In this document: piece after piece, positions 34,818-43,043 of the stretch
Position numbering within the stretch: the first letter of the stretch is position 1
How the letters are laid out: each line of letters opens with the position of its first letter
Assembly: GCA_902522325.1 (NCBI GenBank)
Contig: CABYVA010000007.1
Location: forward strand, 1-47,380
DNA: 47,380 bases
Reading direction: 5' to 3'
Source of the DNA: an uncultured Pelagibacteraceae bacterium
Lineage (GTDB): Bacteria > Pseudomonadota > Alphaproteobacteria > Pelagibacterales > Pelagibacteraceae
Notes under the pieces: generated by a model
What the model was told of the DNA's origin: nothing
What the model saw: the letters and a program-made list of their open reading frames with translations, nothing else
The model's database searches: none
Program-made: the position numbers and the translations under genes

Positions 34818-36031
34818 TGAAATATATCGGTAAAAATTTTTCAATTGAAAAAGTAAGTGCTAAAGCTTTAGCTAATAAGTATGCAACTCCTATTTATTGC
34901 TACTCATATAAAAGACTTAAAAAAAATATTTTAAATTTAAAAAAAAACTTTAAGTCTTTTAATCCATTATTATGCTTTTCAGTAAAATCAAATGCTAATT
35001 TGAATCTACTAAAAGAAATAAAAAAGTTAGGATGCGGGGCAGATGTTGTTTCCATTGGTGAATTAATGATAGCTCTTAAAGCAGGTATAAAGCCTAGTAA
35101 AATTGTTTTTTCTGGAGTTGGTAAAACATCAAATGAAATAAAATATGCAATAGAAAAAAATATTTTATTAATTAATGCTGAATCTAAAAGTGAAATAATT
35201 GAGATTGAAAAAATAGCTAAATTAAAAAAAAAAGTTGTGGATATTGGAATTAGATTAAATCCAGATATAGATGCTAAAACACTTAGCCAAATATCAACAG
35301 GGAAAAAAGAAAATAAGTTTGGCGTTATAGAAAAATTTTTTTTTGAAATAATAAATTTTGTTAAAAATTCAAAACATCTTAAACTTAAATGTTTAAGTGT
35401 ACACATAGGAAGTCAGATTCTTAACCATAAGCCTTATGAAAGAATGTTAAAAATTATTGATAAAATAATAAAAAAAACACATCATAAATTTGAATATATA
35501 GATTTAGGTGGAGGTATGGGAATACCTTACGAAAATAATATAAAAAAATTAAGTTATAAAAAGTATAGTTATGCAATTAATAAATTTTTAAAAAATTACA
35601 AAACAAAAATTATTTTTGAACCTGGAAGATCGATTATTGGAAATGCATCTGTATTAATTTCAAAAGTAATTTACATAAAAAAGGCAAGAAATAAAAATTT
35701 TATAATATTAGACGCAGGGATGAATGATTTAATGAGACCTTCATTATATGGCTCCAAACATCAAATAATCCCAGTAATGAAAAAAGGGAAAATTTTAAAA
35801 CAAACTTATGAATTTGTCGGCCCAATTTGTGAAACCACGGACAAATTTTTAACTTTAAAAAAATTTCAAAAACTAAAAGAAAAAGATTTAGTAGTAATTT
35901 GTGACGTTGGTGCCTATGGTATGTCATTAAGTTCAAATTATAATTTAAGACCCAAGGCAATAGAAATTTTAGTTAAAGGATCAAAAATTAATATTATAAA
36001 AAAAAGACAAAGTATTAAAGATCTAATTTAA
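34817..36031 (+). CDS. lysA: Diaminopimelate decarboxylase
   Basis: Final step of lysine synthesis, from meso-diaminopimelate. The 404-residue fold type III PLP enzyme has the cofactor lysine in LLCFSVKSNANLNLL (Lys57, where most relatives have YAxKAN), the phosphate-binding glycines LGGGMGIPY, substrate loop FEPGRSIIGNAS, and the C-terminal Cys/Glu of GPICETTD with a Tyr further on (VGAYGMSLSSNYN). The start overlaps the lipoprotein stop by one base. A 12-base gap leads to plsC on the same strand. Confidence 0.96.
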   Translation: MKYIGKNFSIEKVSAKALANKYATPIYCYSYKRLKKNILNLKKNFKSFNPLLCFSVKSNANLNLLKEIKKLGCGADVVSIGELMIALKAGIKPSKIVFSGVGKTSNEIKYAIEKNILLINAESKSEIIEIEKIAKLKKKVVDIGIRLNPDIDAKTLSQISTGKKENKFGVIEKFFFEIINFVKNSKHLKLKCLSVHIGSQILNHKPYERMLKIIDKIIKKTHHKFEYIDLGGGMGIPYENNIKKLSYKKYSYAINKFLKNYKTKIIFEPGRSIIGNASVLISKVIYIKKARNKNFIILDAGMNDLMRPSLYGSKHQIIPVMKKGKILKQTYEFVGPICETTDKFLTLKKFQKLKEKDLVVICDVGAYGMSLSSNYNLRPKAIEILVKGSKINIIKKRQSIKDLI

Positions 36032-36043
36032 CTTCTGTTTTAA

Positions 36044-36745
36044 ATGATAAGAAATTTTTTATTTTCATTCTTCTTTTTTATGGGAATTATTTTAATTTCT
36101 ATTATTTTTATACCTTCTTTTTTTCTGCCTCAAAAAATCGTTTTATTTGGTGGAAAAGTAATGGGTTATTGGTCTGCTTTCTGTTTACGTTTTTTTTTAT
36201 CTACAAAAATTATTGTGAAAGGAAGAGAAAATATTATAACCGATAAAAAATTTTTTATAGCATCTTCACATCAATCAATGTTTGAAACATTTTATTTGCA
36301 AACAATTTTTAATTCTCCAGTATTTATATTAAAAAAAGAATTGCTTAAAATTCCCATATTTGGTTGGTATTTAAAAAAAATAGGATCAATATCAATTGTC
36401 AGAAATAAAACTACAAAGAATAATCTCGGATTTTACGATGAAATTTCTGAATTAATTAATAAATCGGATAGACCTTTAATAATCTTTCCTCAGGGAACAA
36501 GACTATCTCCTGAAGACAGAAGTCCATTTAAAAAAGGGGCAAGCAAAATCTATGATAAATTAAAAATTAAATGTCAACCGGTTGCAATAAACTCTGGGTA
36601 TACCTGGCCCAAGTTCGGTAAAAAAAAAGCAAATTTAAATTTAACCATTTCAATTTTAAAACCAATTGAGGAAGGAATGAGCAAAGAAGAATTTTTAAAA
36701 ATACTTGAAGAAAATATTTATTCTGAATTAAATAAATTAAATTAG
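36044..36745 (+). CDS. plsC: 1-acyl-sn-glycerol-3-phosphate acyltransferase
   Basis: Adds the second acyl chain in phosphatidic acid synthesis. This 233-residue membrane enzyme has an N-terminal hydrophobic anchor (FLFSFFFFMGIILISIIFI) and motif I as SSHQSMFETF, an HX4E form rather than the more common HX4D. Motif II is GSISIVRNK, and motif III is FPQGTRLSPED, where FPEGTR is usual. HX4E occurs in other alphaproteobacterial PlsC. It is the last gene of the argH-lysA strand; its stop overlaps the convergent dnaN stop by four bases. Confidence 0.93.
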   Translation: MIRNFLFSFFFFMGIILISIIFIPSFFLPQKIVLFGGKVMGYWSAFCLRFFLSTKIIVKGRENIITDKKFFIASSHQSMFETFYLQTIFNSPVFILKKELLKIPIFGWYLKKIGSISIVRNKTTKNNLGFYDEISELINKSDRPLIIFPQGTRLSPEDRSPFKKGASKIYDKLKIKCQPVAINSGYTWPKFGKKKANLNLTISILKPIEEGMSKEEFLKILEENIYSELNKLN

Positions 36746-37854
36746 CCTTTCATAGGCATTATAACAAAAATGCTATCAAAATCAGATGGGTCTTTAATCA
36801 ATGCTGGTGATCCAGTATCATTAAAAAATATTTCTATTTTATCTCCGCTAAGCTGGGAAGCCACATCTATTAAATATTTTGAATTAAAACTTATATCCAA
36901 ATCATGGTCAAATTTTACATTTAAACTTTCTTTTCCATCACCACTGTTAGCATTATTAACAGACAGATTTAATATATCTTTAGTTAAATTAAATTTTACA
37001 CCATCTTTCTTATCGAAAGAAACTGAGGCTACTCTATCCACAGAATCTAAAAAAAGTTTCAAATCCGCTTCTAGTTTTTTTTTGTTATTTTTAGGTATCA
37101 CTTGAACATAATTTGGAAATTTACCATCTATTAATTTTGAAATTAAAATACTGTTATTTAATTCAAACTTAATTTTAGATTTAATATTAGAAATTTTCAC
37201 ATCTCCATCATAATCTTCTAATAGTGAGCATAACTGAAATATTGTTTTTTTTGGTAAAATAATAGGATCAAAGTCTATTTTTTCATTCAGTCTTAGTTTT
37301 GATATTGACATTCTATGGCTATCAGTTGCAGCTGCAGTTAAAAATACTTTATCTTCAATTTGTGTCTGGTGAAAAAAAATTCCACTTAGATAATGTCTAG
37401 TTTCATCATTTGATACCGAAAATTTACACTTATTGAGTAATTTTAGTAATTGTTTGGATTGTATAGAAAATTCATTTTGACTAAAATTTTCATCTGTTAA
37501 TGGAAATTCTGAGGCATTTATACAGTTTAAATGAAATATAGATTTTTCAGACTCAAGTTGCAATTTACTTTCACTGCTTAAAGACAAATTTATTTTTTTT
37601 CCAGAGGAAAATTTTCGAATAATATCATACATAATAGAAGAAGTTGTGGTAGTTTTTCCATCTTCTAATATTTCAACATTATTTATTTCGTGAATAAAAA
37701 TCAAATCTAAATCTGTAGCAGTAATAGTAAGTTTTGAATTACCAGCATTTAACAAGATGTTTGATAATATTGGTAGTGTACTTCTTTTTTCTATTACGCC
37801 TTGACAATAGTTTAAAGACTTTTGAAGGTCTTGCTGGTTAACATTAAACTTCAT
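36742..37854 (-). CDS. dnaN: DNA polymerase III beta subunit (sliding clamp)
   Basis: Ring-shaped processivity clamp for replication. The 370 residues show the three-domain repeat: MKFNVNQQDLQKSLNYCQGVIEKRSTLPILSNILL, the central DETRHYLSGIFFHQ and AATDSHRMSISKLRL, and the C-terminal NDTGSPALIKDP ending FVIMPMKG, where MPM(R/K) is the classic terminus. It directly follows dnaA with an 11-base overlap, the arrangement found in many bacteria. No independent promoter is visible, so dnaN is probably expressed from dnaA. Confidence 0.97.
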   Translation of the reverse strand: MKFNVNQQDLQKSLNYCQGVIEKRSTLPILSNILLNAGNSKLTITATDLDLIFIHEINNVEILEDGKTTTTSSIMYDIIRKFSSGKKINLSLSSESKLQLESEKSIFHLNCINASEFPLTDENFSQNEFSIQSKQLLKLLNKCKFSVSNDETRHYLSGIFFHQTQIEDKVFLTAAATDSHRMSISKLRLNEKIDFDPIILPKKTIFQLCSLLEDYDGDVKISNIKSKIKFELNNSILISKLIDGKFPNYVQVIPKNNKKKLEADLKLFLDSVDRVASVSFDKKDGVKFNLTKDILNLSVNNANSGDGKESLNVKFDHDLDISFNSKYLIDVASQLSGDKIEIFFNDTGSPALIKDPSDFDSIFVIMPMKG

Positions 37855-39265
37855 TTTCTTTACTATACAGAATTTTGTTTTTCAAGTTATCAATATTAGA
37901 ATTAAATTCAGGATTTAATTTTTTTAATTTTTCTACAGTTCTTACAGAATGTATTATCGTTGTGTGATCTCTATTTGAAAATTCACGACCAATTTCTGGT
38001 AAAGATTTTGATGTAAGAATTTTTGTTAAATAAATAGCAGTTTGTCTAGGTCTTACTAAATACCTCGACCTACGAGAAGATAACATTTCATTTTTGCTAA
38101 TTTTAAAATATTTACAAACTATTGACTGAATTAAATCAATTGAAACTTTATTTTCAGAAAAATTTAGAAGATCTTTTAAAATAATTTTAATATCTGATAT
38201 ACTTGGTTTTTTGTTGTAAATCCTAGAAAATGAAGCAATTCTATTTACAGAACCTATTAATTCCCTAATGCTGTTTTTAATTTCTTGACTAACAAATTTT
38301 ATGATTTCCTCAGAAACATTAATCTCATTAGAATAAAAAATGTTTAACTCTTCAATTTTGCTTTTTACTATTTTATATCTAAGTTCATAGTCTGGTTTTT
38401 GAATATCAATAACTAAACCACCAGAAAATCTTGATTTTATTCTTTCTTGAATTCTAGATAATTTATTCGGAGCTCTATCAGCTGATAAAATTACTTGTGA
38501 ACCCTTATCTAATAAAGCGTTAAATGTATGAAAAAACTCTTCCTGCATAGCTTCTTTACCATTCATAAACTGTATATCATCGATTAACAAAACATCAGTA
38601 TTTCTAAAATATTCTTTAAATTTTACCATTTCATTTGATTTTATTGATTTTACAAATTGATACATAAATCTTTCAGCTGAAATAAACATTACTTTGTTTT
38701 TATCTTTTAAACTTAACCCAATAGCATTTAACAAGTGAGTTTTGCCCATTCCCACACCACCATAAACATATAAAGGGTTATAATGCGAAATATTTTCAAC
38801 AACTTTTTTTGAAGCTTCAAGAGCAAGTTTATTACTAGGACCAATTAAAAAATTTTCAAATTTTTTGTTAGGATCTATTCTGTTGTACTGTAAATAGCTA
38901 TCTTTAATAAAAGAGACATTTTCATTTTTGTATTTTAAAACTTCCTCCTCTTCTGAATTTTGTTTTAAATTTTCATCATTTTTTTCAAAAACTTTTAACT
39001 CAATTCTATTAATTCTTTTTTTATGATTTTTTATTATTTGCAATATTTGGTCCAAATATCTTGATGTTATCCAGTCTCTAATAAATCTAGTAGATACTGA
39101 TAGTAAAATGTAGTCATTAAATTCATCAACAAAATTTAATTTTCTCAACCAACTTTCATATATATCGTTTCCAAGTTTGTTTTTCATTTCTGACTGAATA
39201 GAGCTCCAATCAATACTATCTTGTTGAATTTCTTTTTTTTGTTTTAAAATATTTTTATTATTCAT
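37844..39265 (-). CDS. dnaA: Chromosomal replication initiator DnaA
   Basis: AAA+ ATPase that opens the replication origin. In order: an N-terminal DnaB/DiaA-contact domain (WSSIQSEMKNKLGNDIYESWLRKL), a linker, Walker A GGVGMGKTHLL, Walker B LLIDDIQFM, sensor region RIQERIKSRFSGGL, and the DNA-binding domain with SSRRSRYLVRPRQTAIYL and SNRDHTTIIHSV. The frame can be extended to TTG at 39283, but the ATG at 39265 (MNNKNILKQKK) is preferred, giving 473 residues. The 286-base region between it and rpsT carries two direct repeats that include DnaA-box-like sites, suggesting autoregulation. Confidence 0.97.
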   Translation of the reverse strand: MNNKNILKQKKEIQQDSIDWSSIQSEMKNKLGNDIYESWLRKLNFVDEFNDYILLSVSTRFIRDWITSRYLDQILQIIKNHKKRINRIELKVFEKNDENLKQNSEEEEVLKYKNENVSFIKDSYLQYNRIDPNKKFENFLIGPSNKLALEASKKVVENISHYNPLYVYGGVGMGKTHLLNAIGLSLKDKNKVMFISAERFMYQFVKSIKSNEMVKFKEYFRNTDVLLIDDIQFMNGKEAMQEEFFHTFNALLDKGSQVILSADRAPNKLSRIQERIKSRFSGGLVIDIQKPDYELRYKIVKSKIEELNIFYSNEINVSEEIIKFVSQEIKNSIRELIGSVNRIASFSRIYNKKPSISDIKIILKDLLNFSENKVSIDLIQSIVCKYFKISKNEMLSSRRSRYLVRPRQTAIYLTKILTSKSLPEIGREFSNRDHTTIIHSVRTVEKLKKLNPEFNSNIDNLKNKILYSKENEV

Positions 39266-39334
39266 GTTGTGAAAGATTTCCAATTAAGACTATAATTAAA
39301 TTAAAGCAATAAAAATTTTTTAAAATTAAAAAAT

Positions 39335-39361
39335 AAATAAAATCTATAAGTGAATAATTTA
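39335..39361. repeat. Direct repeat copy 1 upstream of dnaA, with DnaA-box-like site
   Basis: The core AATCTATAAGTGAATAATTT recurs imperfectly 63 bases on. On the reverse strand 39349-39357 reads TTATTCACT, eight of nine bases of the DnaA box TTATNCACA. It lies about 85 bases before the dnaA start. Presence of one near-box in AT-rich DNA is weak evidence alone; the repeat makes it more interesting. Confidence 0.5.
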
Positions 39362-39397
39362 AATACTCAACCTACTAATGTATTTAATTTAAATTGA

Positions 39398-39423
39398 AAA
39401 TAAAATCTAAGAGTGAAAATTTA
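39398..39423. repeat. Direct repeat copy 2 upstream of dnaA
   Basis: AATCTAAGAGTGAAAATTTA matches copy 1 except for a few bases. Its reverse strand gives ATTTTCACT, a poorer DnaA-box match (two mismatches to TTWTNCACA). A third, weaker relative, AATCTATATGTAGTA, begins at 39450. The rest of 39266-39551 is AT-rich with a TTGTAA-GTT-TTACAA inverted repeat at 39508-39522 and no gene. Confidence 0.45.
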
Positions 39424-39551
39424 TAACGAAGAAAAAATAAAAAAAATTTAATCTATATGTAGTATTATTTTAAAAATAAAAATTATATTTGGTATAAATA
39501 CTTTTGGTTGTAAGTTTTACAATAATTTAAAACAACTCTTAGTAGTTTAAA

Positions 39552-39812
39552 TTATAACGCGTTAATTTTTTTTGTAATTCTTGAAATATTTCTTGACGCG
39601 TTTTGCCTTTTGATAATGCCAGTTTTGGCAATTTTCATTAATTCTGAATTAAATTTAGGTAAAAAATCCAAGGCATCTTTTTTTTTCTTCGACTCAATAA
39701 TTAAATTCATCTTTTTAATCGCATTTTTAAATCTGCTTTTTCTAGATTTATTTACTAAAGTTTGCCTCGAAATTCTTCGAATTCTTTTAATAGCTGATTT
39801 TGTATTTGCCAT
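39552..39812 (-). CDS. rpsT: 30S ribosomal protein S20
   Basis: Small basic protein of 86 residues that binds 16S rRNA in the early-assembling part of the 30S subunit. The sequence MANTKSAIKRIRRISRQTLVNKSRKSRFK and the ending ASRNISRITKKINAL are the S20 hallmarks. It is transcribed toward dnaA, as in many alphaproteobacteria. A near-consensus promoter sits immediately upstream in the 51-base gap from mutM, close enough that the mRNA would have almost no leader. No strong terminator is visible before dnaA, so some read-through into it is possible. Confidence 0.97.
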   Translation of the reverse strand: MANTKSAIKRIRRISRQTLVNKSRKSRFKNAIKKMNLIIESKKKKDALDFLPKFNSELMKIAKTGIIKRQNASRNISRITKKINAL

Positions 39813-39820
39813 ACGCGCCG

Positions 39821-39851
39821 ATTATATAACTTGCAAATTATTAAGGGTCAA
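39821..39851 (-). promoter_or_regulatory. Probable rpsT promoter, close to the start codon
   Basis: Minus strand: TTGACC at 39851-39846 and TATAAT at 39826-39821 (19-base spacer), or TATATA at 39828-39823 with a 17-base spacer. Either places the RNA start within a few bases of the ATG at 39812. Confidence 0.65.
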
Positions 39852-39863
39852 CACAATAATTAA

Positions 39864-40724
39864 CTATTTTTGACAATAATTACAAAGAAAGGTCGATCTA
39901 TTAGAAATGATAATTCTTTTAATTATTCCTCTACAATTTCTTTTTAGACAATTTTTATTTTCTCTTTCATAAACTTTGAATTCTTTTTGAAATGTTCCTG
40001 AAAGACCCTTAATATTTTTGAAATTTTTAATACTTGATCCACCTCTCTTTATCGCTTTTTTTAAAACTATTTTTGAAAATTTAATAATATTTTTTATTTC
40101 ATTTATTTTAAGTTTTTTTCCATTTTTTTCAGGGTTTATTTTTGAATAAAATAAAATTTCATTTGCATATATATTTCCGATACCTGAAACAAAAGTCTGA
40201 TCTAAAAGTAAATTTTTTATATTTTTTTTTTTACTTTTTAATTTTATTTTTAAATAGTTTAAGTCAAATTTAGAACTTAATGGCTCAGGACCATAATTTT
40301 TAAAAAAAAAGTTTAGTTGTTTTTTTGAAAATAAAAACTTAAAGAATCCAAATCTTCTTGGATCATTATAAACTAATTTAAAATTAGGAAAAATTATTAT
40401 TACATGATTATGTTTTTTTGGAAGCCCCCTTGAACTATAAAAACTTAAATTGGTATAATCGTGATTATTTTTTTTTAATAAATGTAGCGTTCCTGACATT
40501 CCAAAATGAATTATCAAAAATTCTTCTTTTTCGAAATGAATAATAAGATATTTAAATTTTCTACTAACTTTAATTATTTTTTTATTTTTCAATAAGCTTT
40601 TAAAATTATTCTGTATTTTAAACCTTAATTTTCTATTTTTTATTAATACATCATTAATTTTTTGAAAAAGTATACTTCTTTCAACTGATTGTTTTACTAT
40701 TTCTACTTCTGGCAATTCTGGCAT
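39864..40724 (-). CDS. mutM: Formamidopyrimidine-DNA glycosylase
   Basis: Base-excision repair enzyme removing 8-oxoguanine and ring-opened purines. It starts PELPEVE after Met (Pro2 nucleophile, Glu3), has the lysine/His strand LIIHFGMSGTLHLL, NDPRRFGFF, DQTFVSGIGNIYANEILF, and a C-terminal zinc finger CLKRNC and CNYC with the DNA-contact loop. At 286 residues it is of normal size but unusually Lys- and Phe-rich. It is divergent from ubiE across a 38-base gap, an arrangement conserved in alphaproteobacteria. Protection from oxidative damage links it loosely to katG at the window end. Confidence 0.96.
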   Translation of the reverse strand: MPELPEVEIVKQSVERSILFQKINDVLIKNRKLRFKIQNNFKSLLKNKKIIKVSRKFKYLIIHFEKEEFLIIHFGMSGTLHLLKKNNHDYTNLSFYSSRGLPKKHNHVIIIFPNFKLVYNDPRRFGFFKFLFSKKQLNFFFKNYGPEPLSSKFDLNYLKIKLKSKKKNIKNLLLDQTFVSGIGNIYANEILFYSKINPEKNGKKLKINEIKNIIKFSKIVLKKAIKRGGSSIKNFKNIKGLSGTFQKEFKVYERENKNCLKRNCRGIIKRIIISNRSTFLCNYCQK

Positions 40725-40762
40725 TTGAGACTATATTATTAAAATAAATAAGAAATTATATT

Positions 40763-41467
40763 ATGCAACAAAATCTGCAACAAAACAAAGGTTTGGTACA
40801 AAGTGTATTTGATAGTGTTTTCGACAAATACGATTTGATGAATGATCTAATGTCTTTAGGAATTCATAGACTTTGGAAAAAAGAATTAATTTACATGATC
40901 AACCCAACTTATAATCAAAAATTAATTGATGTTGGAAGTGGAACAGGGGATATTGCCAAATTATATTCGGAGGCTACTAACAATAATTCAAAAATTTTAT
41001 GTATTGATCCAAACATTAAAATGATTGAAAAAGGGAAAAAAAAACTTCGAAAATATAACAATATAAAATGGAAAACAGGTTCTGCTGAAAAATTGAGTAT
41101 AAACAATAATTTATTTGACTTTTATACAATTAGTTTTGGTTTACGTAATACTAAAAATTTAAATAAAAGTATTTCCGAAGCTTATAGGGTTTTAAAAAAA
41201 GGTGGTAGATTTTTTTGTTTAGAATTTTCAAAAATAGAAAATATGAATTTAGATTTTTTATATAAGAAATACTCTAAAATTATTCCAATACTTGGAAAAT
41301 TAGTTGTTGGTGATAAAAAACCTTACGAATATTTATTAAAAAGTATTGATGAATTTCCAAATCAATATCAATTAGTAGAAATTATGAAAAAAAATGGATT
41401 TGAAAATTGCCATTACAGAAATCTAAGTGGTGGTATAGTTGCTATTCATTCTGGTTGGAAAGTTTAA
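40763..41467 (+). CDS. ubiE: Ubiquinone/menaquinone C-methyltransferase UbiE
   Basis: SAM-dependent C-methylation of the quinone ring. The 234 residues have the UbiE opening VQSVFDSVFDKYDLMNDLMSLGIHRLWK, SAM motif I LIDVGSGTGDIAK, the middle DFYTISFGLRNTKN (family signature), a post-motif RVLKKGGRFFCLEFSK, and the terminal GGIVAIHSGWK. First gene of a unit with ubiB, coaBC, dut, a ThiF-like gene and an SH3 protein. Its stop overlaps the ubiB start by one base (TAATG). Confidence 0.97.
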   Translation: MQQNLQQNKGLVQSVFDSVFDKYDLMNDLMSLGIHRLWKKELIYMINPTYNQKLIDVGSGTGDIAKLYSEATNNNSKILCIDPNIKMIEKGKKKLRKYNNIKWKTGSAEKLSINNNLFDFYTISFGLRNTKNLNKSISEAYRVLKKGGRFFCLEFSKIENMNLDFLYKKYSKIIPILGKLVVGDKKPYEYLLKSIDEFPNQYQLVEIMKKNGFENCHYRNLSGGIVAIHSGWKV

Positions 41468-43035
41468 TGTTAAAAAAAATACTAATCTTATTCAAAATAG
41501 CTAGAAAATTAGCACTTTCAGATGCTTTAAAAGTTGTCTCTAAAATTCACGAACCACCAATAATAATTAAAATTTTTTTCAGTCTACTTTCAATTTCATT
41601 TTTTTCAAATAAGGAGGATAATAAATTTTCCACTGATGAAGAAAAACTATGTAAATCTATCGAGAGTATGGGGACAACATTTATTAAATTAGGTCAATTT
41701 TTAGCTACAAGACCTGATATTATTGGAGAAGAATTGTCAAAACAATTAGAAAAACTGCAAGATAAACTACCTCCTTTTTCAACATCTAATGCTAAAGAAA
41801 TAATAAAAAAAAACTTAGGAAATAATTTGTATAGTTCTATAATTAATTTAAGTGAACCTATAGCTGCAGCTTCGGTAGCTCAAGTACATAAAGCACAAAT
41901 TGAGGATGATGGAACTATAAAAGATGTAGCAATTAAAATTTTAAGGCCAAATATAAAAAAAACTTTTAATGAAGAAATTGATGCTCTGATGCTTCTTGCT
42001 TATTTTATTGAAAGTACTATCAAAAAAACAAAAAGACTAAAACTAGTAGAAGTTGCTTTTCTATTAAAAGAAATTACTAACCATGAAATGGATTTAAGAT
42101 TTGAGGCTGCTGCTGCAAACGAATATTCTGAAAATACAAAAAATGATCTAGGATTTTATGTTCCAAAAATATATTGGAATTATACAAGTGAAGAGGTGTT
42201 AACTTTAGATTGGGTTGAAGGAACTTCAATAAGAGAAAAAGAAATACTTAAAAATAAGAAAATAAATATAAAAAATATTGCTTCTGACATTATTCAACAC
42301 TTTTTAAGACATGCCGTTCGAGATGGTTTTTTTCATGCTGACATGCATCAAGGAAACTTATTTATAGATAATAGTGGTCGGATTGTACCAATTGATTTTG
42401 GAATAATGGGAAGAATAAATAAATTAGATAGAAAATATTTAGCAGAAATATTATATGGTTTTATTCAAAGAGATTATAAAAAAGTTGCTGAAGTCCATAT
42501 ACTTGCGGGTTTGGTACCACAGAATGTTCAAATTGGCGAATTAGCACAGGCTTTAAGATCAATTGGAGAACCAATTTTTGGTCAAACTGTAAAAGATATT
42601 TCAGGTGGTAAGCTTCTAAAACAATTATTTGATGTCACTGCAAAATTCAATATGCAAACTCAACCCCAGTTACTTCTTCTCCAAAAAACTATGGTTGTAG
42701 TTGAGGGTGTTGCCAGAACATTAAATCCTGAAACAAATATTTGGGAAACCTCTAAACCAGTTCTTGAAAAATGGTTAAAAGAAACTAAAGATCCAATTAC
42801 TAACATAGCTGACACAATTAAAGACTCTGCCGAAGTATTAAAAAGACTTCCAGAATTACCCAAAATTATGGATAAAGCTAATCAAGCACTATCGTTTATG
42901 GCTAGTGGTCAAATACCTCAAAATTCTAATTCGTATTCAGCTCTTAAAGAAAAGGAACTAGAAATGAAATCTTTTAAAAATCAAAGTATAATTGGATTAT
43001 TATTGCTTGTATTTTTAGGATTCATAGTATTTTAA
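41467..43035 (+). CDS. ubiB: UbiB-family atypical kinase/ATPase for ubiquinone synthesis
   Basis: Membrane-anchored protein kinase-like ATPase that supports the ubiquinone synthesis complex. Domain marks are the KxGQ motif FIKLGQFLATRPDII, the ADCK nucleotide loop AAASVAQVHKAQ (Ala-rich in place of Gly-rich), the catalytic-loop relative FFHADMHQGNLF and metal-binding PIDFG. The C-terminal hydrophobic end IIGLLLLVFLGFIVF is a membrane anchor. A frame begins at 41407 but overlaps ubiE; the ATG at 41467 (MLKKILILFKIARKL), giving 522 residues, fits both the family and the TAATG junction. Confidence 0.96.
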   Translation: MLKKILILFKIARKLALSDALKVVSKIHEPPIIIKIFFSLLSISFFSNKEDNKFSTDEEKLCKSIESMGTTFIKLGQFLATRPDIIGEELSKQLEKLQDKLPPFSTSNAKEIIKKNLGNNLYSSIINLSEPIAAASVAQVHKAQIEDDGTIKDVAIKILRPNIKKTFNEEIDALMLLAYFIESTIKKTKRLKLVEVAFLLKEITNHEMDLRFEAAAANEYSENTKNDLGFYVPKIYWNYTSEEVLTLDWVEGTSIREKEILKNKKINIKNIASDIIQHFLRHAVRDGFFHADMHQGNLFIDNSGRIVPIDFGIMGRINKLDRKYLAEILYGFIQRDYKKVAEVHILAGLVPQNVQIGELAQALRSIGEPIFGQTVKDISGGKLLKQLFDVTAKFNMQTQPQLLLLQKTMVVVEGVARTLNPETNIWETSKPVLEKWLKETKDPITNIADTIKDSAEVLKRLPELPKIMDKANQALSFMASGQIPQNSNSYSALKEKELEMKSFKNQSIIGLLLLVFLGFIVF

Positions 43036-43043
43036 TTCAGACA

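Noticed and set aside
39266-39551. Calling this region the chromosomal origin
   Set aside because: Only one good DnaA-box-like site is visible, and in several alphaproteobacteria the origin is not next to dnaA. A skew plot would be needed.
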